NCBI GenBank assembly: GCA_916613615.1
Contig: OU744721.1
Coordinates: forward strand, 84,325,060-84,389,059
Source of the DNA: Steromphala cineraria
Lineage: Eukaryota; Mollusca; Gastropoda; Trochida; Trochidae
DNA length: 64,000 nt
Direction of reading: 5' to 3'
The notes beneath the pieces were generated by a model. That model was not told the origin of the DNA. It did no database searches and saw only the letters and a list, made by a program, of their open reading frames with translations. The position numbers and the translations under genes were made by a program. Shown piece by piece: positions 47,863 to 60,505 of the stretch (within the stretch, counting starts at the first letter, position 1; each line of letters starts with the position of its first letter).

Positions 47863-49238
47863 GTTGAGTGTGATCTGTTGAAGTACAGTTTGGTTTTTTC
47901 TTGAGAGAAAGGTGAAATTATTACCGGATTTATGATTAATTAGCACATTGAATTTGGTTGAAGTGTACCCTTTGCATTATATCTGCTGATGTTTTCATAT
48001 GCTAAATTTATAGAGAATACTAAACAACATCCCATTTAACAACATTTTTATGAAAAGATTGAGTAGGATGGTATTTAATGAATCTGCTGATGTTTTCATA
48101 TGCTTCATTTAGCAACACCAGTTGACACCGACACCAGTTTATCATACCCCTGACCATGCCAACAACATTATTTATTTTGTTCATTTAAAGAAAACCAATC
48201 CATGTGATTCCTTAAAATTTATTAGTTGTGTAAGATCCAAATTTGTCTGAAGGATTGATGAAAAACTGTTCATGAAATACTTTTCAAATCTCAAATTATG
48301 AATATTTCAAAATTGATCCTTTGAAAGGGAGAAAAGACATCTAATGTCTCTTCTCTCCATATTTTCTATATCTTGACACTGTCACAAGCTGCATATTAAT
48401 GGATAAATCTTACCCTTTTTGTTTTTTCAGCAATTTTTGTAATTGGTTTTTTGGTATAACAAACAAAATGTACCCATGAATCGCCAGTGATTTGAGTAGA
48501 GGGCTAATCTCAGGTTACAAATGCTATTATTTCTATCAAACAAGTTGTGATTTCTGGTCAAATCATTCACTAGTTGAACAAATATACCGATAGTATATTT
48601 TTGAATTTACATTTTTTGCCATTATACTTTTCAAAAGATGTAAAAGGTCAAACCTATTCTCATATTTCTATGCGTAGAAAGGATATGAATTCAAATTTCT
48701 GAGCAGAAATGGTGTTGAAATGGGTTCAGTATGTACGTCAAAAACTGTGTACAAGGCATATGCCACATTCAAAAACAACTAGTCTCTTAAAGAATCTCCA
48801 ATTCATGTTCAGAACAAGAGTTTATGATTGCATCGCCCAATAACAATAATTATGGTTGGACCTTATGAGCTGATGGTCTTGAATATGCGTCATGCATTTG
48901 TTATATCCAATTTGACCAACAATAACAAGTGTTAGCCACTTACATGGCAATGCTCCGGCTGCTACGAGATATTTGCAATACAGTGTTTATTAACAGATTG
49001 AAAAACTGTAATCAACCACTAACTCCCCATTGTATGCTTTGACACTTTTTTTAGACATTGAGGGCAGCAATTCATGAGAAATTGCATCATCAATAGTTTT
49101 TTTAAGTCGTAAAAGAGCCATGGTGACCTTGAAAATAACGTTAAGGTCACCAAAAGTTACTTGTGTCTTTGTTGTCCCCCATTGTAGACTTATCAAATAT
49201 GAAGACTTTGAGTGGAATGTGATGAAAAATTATTTTGG

Positions 49239-49402
49239 ATGATAAATAGAATCTCACCCTCGTGTCTTCTGATATCAAATATATCAACACTCGTTGATAA
49301 AGTAAAATATCCTCGGCAAGCCTCGGATATTTGCTTATCAACTTGAATGTGTTGATATATTTGATATCAGAAGACACTTGGGTGAGATTCTCTATATATC
49401 AT
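49239..49402. mobile_element. Long fold-back MITE
   Basis: Almost the whole element is one inverted repeat. ATGATAAATAG, AATCTCACCC and the segment through GATATCAAATATATCAACAC on the left pair with GTGTTGATATATTTGATATC and GGGTGAGATT on the right. Inner arms (AAATATCC / GGATATTT) extend the stem to a short loop near 49315. No coding frame. Confidence 0.8.
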
Positions 49403-50171
49403 GAGATGTTTCAAAAGTGGTCAAAATGTTGGAAGTGACCTTGAAATTAAGGTCAAGGTCATCAAAAATAGCTTGTCTTTGTTATCCCTTAATGTAAAGA
49501 GATTCGTATCACATGCAGTTACTCTTTTTTGAGACCAAGTATCAAAGAATTTTACTCAATTATATAGGACTATTTTGAATTCCTAGAAAAACAATTCTTG
49601 AGTTGCCCGATTTACTGAAATATGTTTTTGCTAAGTGCTGATCTTGAGCAGTGTTAAATGTATTTACAATTCTCAATTTTAAAGATAAGATCTTTGTTGA
49701 TGCCAAAACTTCCTATCTCAAACAAAATATTAAAAGACAAGATGAGTTGGAATAAACATAAAACATTAGTTTTGTCAGAGCCAAGTTCTGTTTTAGTGAT
49801 CAATCACAAGCCTAATCAACATAGCTAATGTTCATTGTCAAAGGAAGACTATTGCGTTTCAAAGGGAGATAATACCCCATTTCTGATCTCTTTGCGGTTT
49901 CCCTTGTTCTGTGTATTGACTGAATTATAATTTTTTTCAGAATCAGAGCCTTAACGCCCTTTATGTTGCCATGCAAAAGTAGTGGTACTTTCTTAGTGTC
50001 ATGTCTAAATAGTGATTTTTTTCAATTAAAGCCCATGTATAGTTATAAGTTTGTACCAAATTTTAATATTATGAAGCCAGTATGGGTTTTAAAACGTAAT
50101 TAGAAGTGTAATGCTAATATTCCATTGAACTAGTTAGGTCAAGACATGCATACATAGAGAAGGGTGGAGTA

Positions 50172-50290
50172 TAAGATAAACCCACACTTCCCTGTGTACC
50201 ACTCAATACACAATCCTCCGCGACTCACCAATCTAACAGGTGGTGTATTAATTGAGCGATACACAGAGGGAAGTGTTGGTATATTTATAT
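50172..50290. repeat. Imperfect palindrome (fold-back element)
   Basis: Arms ACACTTCCCTGTGTACCACT (from 50184) and the inverted counterpart ending GAGGGAAGTGT (50275) can form a stem of about 28 bp with a few mismatches and an unpaired centre. It resembles a small MITE. Confidence 0.65.
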
Positions 50291-51538
50291 CATGTGCTAC
50301 ATCTCTCCGATCTGAACTGCATTTCATTTTCATACTCAAGTATGTAATCAAGTTTCAATGGCACTTGGGCAATTTCCAAGGATCTTGAGTTCATTGTTTG
50401 CATATGAGTGAGAGTAAGTTATTGTTTTACGCTGCTTGGCCAATATTGCAGCCATTGGCAGCTTTAAATGAGTCCTTTTATAAGTAAGCACATAGTATCA
50501 CCAAAAAAAACTATGCATCCCAGGACTCGCAGCTAAACTTTCTATGAGTCCTTTCTAAATTTTATGCGCATTTGATTCAATTGAAGCAGGACTCGCAAGT
50601 AAATTTATCCCCGATTCAGAGTGTTTGCAATATGTTTAATGTAAATCAATGTCAATTTTCAATTGTATGTATCCTTGCCAAACTTTTAGGCAATAGAAAA
50701 TCAATGAATCATCTCATGTTTACCTCTTCATCTAAGAAATTTCAATGACGCTTGGGCTTTCAACCACCGAATTGACATGGCAATTATGAAGTAGGCTTTT
50801 CTTTAAATCCCTAATGATGTCAGGTGTATGCAATTTTGACAACAAATTAAACAAAACCAACTTCGAGATTGTTATTGTAGTCTCGTGCCAATGCAGTAAT
50901 GCAAGTAATACAAATCAAACCAAGCGGTTATTCCAAGGATTTACAGAACAATCACAACTTAAAGGTAATGTTTTTTTAATGGCAACTTCTGAGAGTACAT
51001 GCAAGTAATTCTTTTATCATTTTCATCAGGAAATACAATGGAATGCAGCAACATGGCTACATAATGCACCAAAATGTACAAACAGTCTACTGTAGTGGAT
51101 CACAATTTCACAAATCAAATAGGGTTTCTGCAGTGTAACATTATTTCAGTGCAAATAAAGTAAAACACCTGCTCATACTCTCAGAAATTGGGTCTCTTTC
51201 ACTTGTGGTTTTTTTTTTTGTGTATCCCGAAACAGTCTAGCTTACATCTTGTGATGATGTTTAAGGTTGATATGAAAATAGCTCCAAGTAACCAGCAAAA
51301 TAATCCACAGGCAGCTTCACTGCTTGGTTTCTACTGTCAACATAACACGGGTTAATTGACCAAGATTTTAATTTTCATCATCCACTACAAAAATGTTTTA
51401 TATCCAAAATGATTTGCTGATAAATGGATGAGAATGACATGCTGCATTATTAGTTTTCCTGATTTAAGTTTCCTGATAAGTTCACATTTAACACCAATGA
51501 AGGACAGTCCATCACAAACACTAAAGTAAGTGTCTACA

Positions 51539-51544
51539 TTTATT
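51539..51544 (-). other. H3-3: Candidate H3.3 polyadenylation signal
   Basis: AATAAA on the minus strand lies about 285 nt past the H3.3 stop. No histone stem-loop sequence was seen after the stop, consistent with a polyadenylated replacement histone gene. Confidence 0.4.
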
Positions 51545-51826
51545 ATGAGACGATACACATAAAACAATGATGATAAAATGCTAGCCTATATTACATAGCA
51601 AAGAAGAAATGACAGCTTAAGATGGACCAGACAAAGGAATACTTCAAGAAAATAAGTTACACATGAAATAAACATGATCTACCACTTCAGAATTCTTGGA
51701 CAATATAAAAGTACACTCCAATCTTATTATGAAATTTGTAAAACTGGGTCAAAAATGATCCTGATGTGCTTGAATGATGTCTTCATGAATGTAAAACAAA
51801 GTCTTTTTCTTTTAGAAGTGAGTCAC

Positions 51827-52509
<683 letters not shown>

Positions 52510-53946
52510 TCAACTGAAAAAATATCATACGGTTATTAATATTAAAAGCATATTCAGATGCTTGATGCAAAGGTTCACAAACATTCTACAATCGAAAGGT
52601 GTAGCTAACAAAGCATTTCTCTTGGAAAATCCTTGCAATCATTTTAATATTTAAGTCCCCCAAAAACAGAATCAAGCAAATCAAAAATTGGTTAGCTTGA
52701 CACGTCTATTTCACTTGGCCTGATAACAGGGCAGAAAAAGTAGATGCCCAAACGATTTGATAAAAAATTGAATTGTCCTAATACACAAATGACTGAAGAA
52801 ACAGTAGTGGTAAGGTAGTGGTTGACTGTTGGTGAAATTAAAGACGACAAAATTAATGTTGTCATCAGATTCTGATTTGAAAACAGTGACCATTGATTGA
52901 GAATGAGAAATGGAAAATGTCAATGAAAACTGACGGTTGTGACGATTGAAAGGATCTATCATCAGATGTCCTTTCCATATTTAATTTAAGTTGAAACTAA
53001 GTAAATGTTTCTAAATCTTTCACCATAAAGATCGAAATATGCTCAGGTTATTTGACCTTACAGTCAGCGGCCAAAAGTGAGTTCGCGCCAACGTAATTTC
53101 TCATATACTTACATGTTAAATAGCAATTACAAGAATAATTTTCATGAATTAAATAAAAGCCCATTTGTTGTGATATTTTGCACATTGCTTGGATATCATA
53201 TCGGCTACATTCACGAAATTATCATTAATCTCTACGTAGATTAGTTATTGAATGACACAAATTTAATCATCACATGTACGACTTGTGATTTCATTGTCCC
53301 ATTGACGGCCATATTAAACGTAATCGGCATGCTTCATATGTGTGATCAAATAAGATATATATTTCTTAATAATCATCGGGCAATTGAATGAAAATTATGA
53401 CATTGTAGCCCTGATGATTTCCGACAAGCTGGCGGGGATTTATAAATGAATCAACAAAGTTTTAATTCATTAAAATTATTCTAGCAATTGCAAATTAACA
53501 TGTAAGTCTATGGGAATTACGTCAGTGCGAACTCACTTTTGGTCACTGACTGTTACGTCACTGGCAAGCCCAATCCCGCGTGGAAATCTATTTTTAGACT
53601 GGTTTACGTTTTATCAACAAAGATCAACTGGCTATGTTTACATACGATATCCACGTATTGCCGCCAAAACAAGCGACAGATTATAACTGAAAAGGTCGAA
53701 ACTTTATATCAAGATAACCAACCACTACATTACAATCAAACTGTTGTTTTATGATAGCCGATAAACTGTCAATGAGAGTGACTTGATCGACCGCCTAAAC
53801 ATGGCGCCGTCCAGGAAAATTACAGGCCGGGAAACGACTGTTATTTTCCGATTATAAGCGTTCGTATGACATTATTCTTTATTTTTTCTTTTCAATATAG
53901 TAAAACGACTTAAGTTTAAGTTGACTTGCAATCGCATTCCACTTAC

Positions 53947-54020
53947 CGATCGGAGAAATTTGCTTCCTGTCCTTTCTGAGGTAGAAATTTCACAATTTGC
54001 CGCACAAATCGCAACGAACG
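53947..54020 (-). other. H3-3: H3.3 non-coding exon 1
   Basis: Donor CGATCG|GTAAGT on the minus strand (intron starts at 53946) pairs with the acceptor at 52514. The upstream edge is approximate. This leaves a 1.43-kb first intron. Confidence 0.6.
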
Positions 54021-54059
54021 ATGGTTATGAATACATTAACTGCCTCAGTCATGGACTCA

Positions 54060-54185
54060 TGCGATTGGTCAACTTCTCACAAAGAGTAACAACTTGATTG
54101 GTCAAAAAGCGATGGTTATGATTGGTTGCAATTTACCGATTCCTTTATTCTCATTGGCTGAAAACTCTAGATGCTCATTGGTCAA
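54060..54185 (-). promoter_or_regulatory. H3-3: H3.3 promoter with five CCAAT boxes
   Basis: ATTGG (CCAAT on the gene strand) occurs at 54064, 54097, 54121, 54153 and 54177, alternately 33, 24, 32 and 24 bp apart. They lie roughly 50-170 bp upstream of the first exon. CCAAT clusters bound by NF-Y are typical of histone and proliferation-linked promoters; binding here is inferred. Confidence 0.65.
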
Positions 54186-54199
54186 CTTTCGATCCCCTT

Positions 54200-57100
54200 T
54201 CTTGCAGCCGTGTTAGCTGTTTGATAGAGACAGTGATGAGAGTGTTTGCCTCGCTACACTGTTTCAACCGATTGATGCAATTTGGGGTGAAGACCATTGC
54301 AAAATACTGAAGTGGAAATCTGCCTTTCACATGAACCATGTTATGACACGCCAAAAAGAATATCATAAGCTAAACAAACACAGTTTTTTTTATAAGCATT
54401 AGACCACTTGCTTGAGCCGCAGCTAACGAAGGCTTACAAGGACCAATAATTTTGTTATGTCAGCTTCTAAAAATAATCCATGTAACAATCACGATTTTTA
54501 ACGCGTTCAATGATATCAATATGTATGCCTTGTATTATATAACATTGAAAAAGATGGAATAAAACCAATTTTAACCATATTAAAATCAACCAACATCATT
54601 TAGGTATACATATTAGGTCTACAACATAATAATATATTGTCTATCTATGTAGGCCTATATGTATATAAATTGAAAGGCCTAAATTTATCGTGTAAATAAA
54701 TAGATAAATATATGTAAATAGTAATATGAGCATGTTTACATTAAACCTGATACTCTTACAAACTTTCATCATGTCGATTTATATTGGCAGCAAAGACATT
54801 AGTCTCAACATGTTCAAAAACAATTTTATTAACATTTTATTATTTTCTGGTCCTAATCTATAATTCCAATATATTATTTTGAATATTTTCATTTGATTTT
54901 TTTGTTTGGTTTGGTAGCCTGGCATTATCACATCATTTACTGAACTGACTTCTCTTATATAGGCCTATGGACTAAGGTTCAACACTTCAATCAAGTTCTA
55001 TATAATAATATTTAATTATATTTAATGACATTTTCATTATAAACAACGATGAAGTGCTAATATTCAATGGGCGTGTTTTACGACATATAGCTTGCATGTA
55101 TTCGTTTACAAACTCAAAAATCTCGAGTTCACAAAGGAAAACTGGTTTCCTTTTGAAACTACGGGGCAAATGCACTGAATAGGCCTATGCAGTTTAGGTC
55201 GGTAGTTAAGGCCACATTAACTCGCATATTTTTTTTTGTGTTGATTTGTTATGCTAGGAGAAAGTGTTACGAATAATGTTTGTGTATTTGCAAAGTACCC
55301 GATTTAGATATACCCTACCATCATTTTACTTTTGATAATACTTTCACATTTTTAAAGGTTTTGGACATTGTTAACCCTCATCACGCCAAAACCCAGGATA
55401 GGTCGATCAAAATAAGTTGTCGTTTCGATATGATCAGAGTTGAACTTGTGTTCAATGTCGACGATATTATTTGTGATAGCTCAAAAAGTATGCATAGTGA
55501 AAATTATAAAATCCAAATTATAACTTCCTTTGTAGCTTAAAGTCAAAATGTTGAACGTTATCGTAGGCTTAATACAAAAGTGTCTCATATAGGTATACGA
55601 TTATCGTTCATTCTGACGACAAAATATGGTTGCTTGTGACATGATACATGACAATAATTATGATGTTCTCGTGCAAGCCGACTATTCTCAACTTTCTATT
55701 GTTAACACGAATTTTAAGCGCTGAACGTCTCACAGGGCGAAGCAGACGACAAAGACAGGATATCGTCTGCTATTGATCGCCGGCGGCCAAGCTTTAGCCA
55801 GGTCATGTCAACCCGATCTTCACATGCAAACAAAGCATGGGAAACGCTAAATCTTTTGTTATCACGAGATCTGAAGAAAATCTTAAGTTTTGCATTGTAT
55901 TTCTTATTCACACCTACATCAGACAAATTAGATATGGCAGGTTTATAATTACTTACAGCTGCAGGCGCAGTCATTCTTACTCTTCAGTTACGTAATGTCA
56001 TAATTGATTTCAGATATGTCAAAAATAAGACGGAAATTTAACACCCAATATATGAGCACCCTACCTATCAAAGTCATTTTCCTAAAATAATGTATTTGTC
56101 ATCTTAAGTTTAAAAAACTTCATTAGGTACTGTTTATAATGTTTTTCAAAAAGTAAAAGGGCTAATATTGAAGTAAATAAAAATGATATTACATTGAAAC
56201 ATTTTTTTGACATTTGTGTAGGGGCAAAAGTTAACCCTGCATGCTGTGAAAGGAGAACAAACCTCTCTATACGTACGGTAGCTTCAAACATAAACAAAAA
56301 TAGGCTAGGTAATATAGACAAATTTGATAGATTGTACTTTTGTTACATGACTCCTACTTATAGAACTCCTTGTAACAACCAACTAGTGGAATTACAAAGC
56401 TTTTTCACAATGATACAGTTATGCAGCGTAATAATGTTTGTAGAATAAAACTATATAGATAGGTCTACTAGACTGGTCTAATGCAAGAGTTGTCTCAAGC
56501 TGGTAGAGCAGATGTCTCTAGTGTCAAGCGCTTCAAAGAAACTGTATCCCTTTTTGTATCACTTTATGTAACCACCGATAAGTTGTGTGTAACTTAAGGT
56601 TAATAAAGAATTGAATTGAATTGTATAGACAACTCCGATAGGAAACCTAAATTGATATACAACACAGCGCATATGGGCATTTAAATAGAAATTTGCATGC
56701 AAAACATTGCTTTGCATGTCAGCAGAATGGCTGTCACATAAAACTGTGACGTCATCTTTGACTTGGTCATATTAATATACTCGCAATATAAGAAATAAGA
56801 TATATATTTGAACTCTCACGTAAGAGTTCAAGTTTAGCATAGGCAAGCTTCACGCATGCGCAGTTGAGTATAGGTAAAGGTGCGAGGTCAGCAGTAAGCA
56901 AGTCTGACATAGGCATGATGCAATCACAACTCCGACGTCACTCACGCGTGTCACGATGTACATGACGCGTTCACTCATCCGGAACAACACTTGGTTTTTT
57001 TAATTATGAGGAAAACTTGAGAAGAAGATAGAAGAATATAACTTTATTTGAATTTGAGTTCCATGTTCATAAATGTGTCAGACATGATTTACATATTTAT

Positions 57101-57400
57101 AATCTTTGGACAAAACAAAGGTTAATTGAGGATGGACATTAATATATATATTGTCTTGATTCTTAAATCGTTTGAACAATGTGTATACTTTGCTATCTTT
57201 AACAGTTCATATTTATTTGTGTTTGTTAATAAATATATTAACTTACACATACTTGGTCTCACCCAATAAAAGCGTTTTTTTATACACTTTCCTCAAATCA
57301 AAGTACTTTGGGCTGATATAGACTTTAAACACAAGCCATATACACAATTCTCACTGTGTAATAGCTTTAAACGAGTTGAGCAATAACCGATAATACGCAT
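54200..57400. other. AT-rich intergenic DNA
   Basis: No convincing gene on either strand. A possible retroposon tail at 56484-56640 carries a tRNA-like A-box (CTGGTAGAGC) and ends in a GAATT-rich tail (TAAAGAATTGAATTGAATTG). The rest shows only simple AT-rich sequence. Confidence 0.5.
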
Positions 57401-57411
57401 TTGTATGAAAA

Positions 57412-57670
57412 TAGAGCCATTGGCTCTGTATAGCTCATCAGGCTTCATGTCAATTTTGCTTTAGGGTGTGGCAATTGTGTTTCCAAACCTTTATAGGGGC
57501 CAACAGGGTCACCAAATGTAAAATTTAGAATCCTCATTACTAAAGAGCCTGTACACAAAGTTTCAGCTTTTTAGGCCTTTTGGTTGCCACAGATATGGCA
57601 ACAAAAGCTATTAATTATAATCCCACTAGTCAATGAGTCATCGGGCCTTACAGGCCAAAAGAGCTAAAAA
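57412..57670 (+). mobile_element. Helentron-like element, family F2, short copy d
   Basis: AGAGCCATTGGCTCT is followed by AGCTCATCAGG within a few bases, then a single shortened core with GGGTCACC. It ends in a degenerate hairpin and GAGCTAAAAA. About 260 bp, no microsatellite. Confidence 0.75.
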
Positions 57671-58890
57671 GGGAATATGGTATACGAGTCTTATGACAAC
57701 TGATTTCTGGAGAATTGCTTTCAGTAGATTTGTTTTCAACAATAGTTGATGGGTCTATCACTACAGCAAGATTTGAGAGGGTTGTCTTACTAATCAAAAC
57801 AAGACTAATGTTTTGATCTAAAGTGTCATCGCTTTTTTTGTATTTTATGAAATCGTATAGGCTTATTTACTAAACCATAAAAGTCAAAGACCACCTCACT
57901 CCTCAGTATCTAATACTAAAATAAAACATGAGAGATATATATACTTCAGTAATGCAATTGAAGCTTCTCTGTCTTGATTCTATAACTAGTTATCTTTTTT
58001 AAATGAATATGTTGTATCATTTAGATCTTGTTTGTCAATATGTTATGTGTTTTTATGTGATCGTATATATATATACGAATTCTTTTATTTTATTTTGTCA
58101 CATTTCTTAATCATTGTGCGTTCATAAATTTATAAAGTTATAAATAGTGATAATCGTTATGTATTAAAGGAATCTTATTTGTACAAGATAATTTGTTTAA
58201 AAGGTTTAAACCTCGTTTATAAAAAATAGGTCTACAAAAGGATACCTATTCACATGCAAGTATCAGCATAGGTTAACCATCCGGGATACAGTTGGACCTC
58301 ACAAATATTGTCGATCGGCACTGACGCGTTGGTTTTGCTTGTAAAATTTATGTATATCAAGATATTAATTTGTATTCTCGGCCTCGCAGGAAAAAACTAT
58401 TATACATATAGTCCAATGTCATTTCATTGAGTAGATAATGATTACTGTGTTATCTTAAAAGTTAAGAGTGAACATGTTGACATAACATCGAGATAAACTT
58501 GAAGAAAAGTATGACAGTGTCCAGTGGTGTTAATTGAAATACCTTTGAATAAAATATTGGATGTTATGAAAGTTATCTGTTAACGATAAAGAATATAAAG
58601 ATCGATAATGGGTGTGATATAGCTCAGTTGCTTCATGATAATGTAATGTCTATTTTATTCCGTTGAGTGTGTAGAATTGATTTGAGGATATATGACCGGG
58701 TTATTTGCACTGGGTCATTCAGATAAATAGAATGACAAGTCTTGACAAAACACGATAATTATTTTTGTGAGAAAAGAAACGGAGATAGATATCTTAAAAG
58801 CGAGATAAAACGAGAGATCGATATTTAAGATATGACCAAAGTGCGACTTTTTAATGAACGGTCAAATGTCACTAAGCAGCACAATGTATA
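57671..58890. other. Intergenic DNA
   Basis: I see no gene, RNA or repeat structure that I can support in this stretch. Confidence 0.5.
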
Positions 58891-58902
58891 TTGCCAATCC
58901 CG

Positions 58903-59150
58903 ACCATGCATAATATTCGTAAAGTTTTTAATGATTTTATGAAGCATTCAATCTTCAGTGGTAATCAAAGCCCTTTTCTTGTTGCGAATTCCTTCACCTG
59001 TTCATGCTGCCAGTCCTTACAATGCATGATAATATTCGTACCGTTTTTAATGATTGTATGGATAATTCAAAGTTCAGTGATGATTGAAGCCCTTTTCTTA
59101 TTGCGAATTCCTTCACCTGTTCATGGTCGGAGTTATCCTTTTAGTTTCTC
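58903..59150. repeat. 119-bp tandem duplication
   Basis: TAATATTCGT recurs at 58911 and 59030, and GCGAATTCCTTCACCTG at 58984 and 59103, both exactly 119 bp apart. The two units are about 85% alike by eye. Confidence 0.8.
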
Positions 59151-59681
59151 TTCAAATAGTGTGAACTGAATGACCCCTAACAAGAACCAGTGTATTTCAC
59201 AAGCACTGTGTAAGAGTGTTTTTCATTTCGACTCGTGTAAAACGGCTCTTATCTTACAGCAATGAAGTGGATCAATAAATATGAAACCTATAAAGCGCTG
59301 CACCTGACCTCATTTGAATCCTTTTCGATAGCATGAGTGATCAATAAATCATGAAGAGTGGAATTTCACCGATTTTACTTTTTAAATGCCGTTAGGTTCG
59401 TGTTCAGGCGGGCAATAGCTGCAACATGAGTTAACTTATTTAATTCTTTTATTCTTGTTATTCACATTTCGATCCATTGTACATCCGTACGGATAATCCA
59501 CCTACGTCTCGTAAACAGTGCTTCATTACAAATCTATTAAAACGCATTTTCAAGATCGTGTCATATTTCAAAGGGCCCTTTATGAGGGTTTTCCCTTTAA
59601 AAATCCTTTATTCGCCACTGGGTCGCCAATCACGTTCAAGATATCCATATTCAAAGTGCAGTAAAGTTCAATATTTCAAAA

Positions 59682-60503
59682 ATAGAGCCATTGGCTCTGT
59701 AGCTCATCAGGCTTCATATTTAAATTTTCTGTGGCCAGTGTGGTTTCCTCCTTTGTCTCAAATTCTAAACTTAAGTATATATATATATATGTGATGTGAT
59801 TTCAGATACCTGTAATCAATATATAAAATGGAAATTAATAATAAGATATTAGGATTATATTTTAAAGGGGCAGTAGCACGTTTTAGGGGTAATATAAAGT
59901 GATGTCAGGAAAATGAAAATTAATGGTTCCAATTGAAAGACAATGTATTGAAACTAAATGAAACAGTAATAATTAAGATGTGTCATTTAAAGTTTAGCCA
60001 TGAGATTCCTTTTTCTTACACCAAATTAATTTAAGGTGTTCACACAGAATGGCCGCCAATGGATTTTATGTGAATCTTCATACTTTGTTCTCAGACTATG
60101 GATGATTGGCTTGTGTAATGAGATTTTTGACACTATCAAAATAATATATTTAGCATGTATGTACAATAATCAGTCAAAAAACGTGCTACTGCCCCTTTAA
60201 CTGTTACCTTATTTTGCAATGTAAGCTCATTGTGTTCTTCATGTGAAGACTATTTTATCATACTTGTGTAGGCACTCAAAAGTGACTGAAGCTGCCGTAA
60301 AATATTATCTTTCAACAGTAAACCTCTCCTTGTCAGAAATTTTCTCGGGAAGCGCACATAAAATATCTTCTTAAATTGTTACTTTGTTGGTAGTTTAAAA
60401 CCTTTAGTCTTTGATTTTGCTATTTTAAGTTTAATATTTTCCTAATATGGTTATTTTCTTTACTTTGTAGTCTTTTATCTTGTAAGGCCCGATGAGCTAA
60501 AAA
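59682..60503 (+). mobile_element. Helentron-like element, family F2, copy e, carrying a nested MITE
   Basis: It has the usual 5' palindrome and AGCTCATCAGG, and ends in AAGGCCCGATGAGCTAAAAA. Its interior was split by the TTAA MITE at 59866-60196. The internal cores are largely lost. Confidence 0.7.
59866..60196. mobile_element. TTAA-flanked MITE, copy 2
   Basis: Ends AGGGGCAGTAGCACGTTT and the inverted counterpart, with TTAA on both sides (59862-59865, 60197-60200). It is the same family as 13109-13517 but in opposite orientation and about 80 bp shorter. Confidence 0.78.
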
Positions 60504-60505
60504 GT

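Larger units (their letters stand above)
47880..51530. other. Intergenic region between UQCC4 and H3.3 3' ends
   Basis: No coding frame is supported. The two genes converge here. The structured parts are fold-back elements at 49239-49402 and 50172-50290, and two short copies of a GTGACCTTGAAA/TTAAGGTCA repeat at about 49120-49165 and 49430-49475. Confidence 0.6.

Noticed and set aside
55714..55974. Minus-strand frame of 86 codons starting MTAPAAVSNYKP, with a GTAAGT donor shortly after the ATG
   Set aside because: No family resemblance, no partner exon before the H3.3 gene, and no promoter evidence; probably chance.
56484..56640. tRNA gene or tRNA-derived SINE
   Set aside because: There is an A-box-like CTGGTAGAGC and a GAATT-rich tail, but no B-box or cloverleaf could be made; kept only as a weak note.
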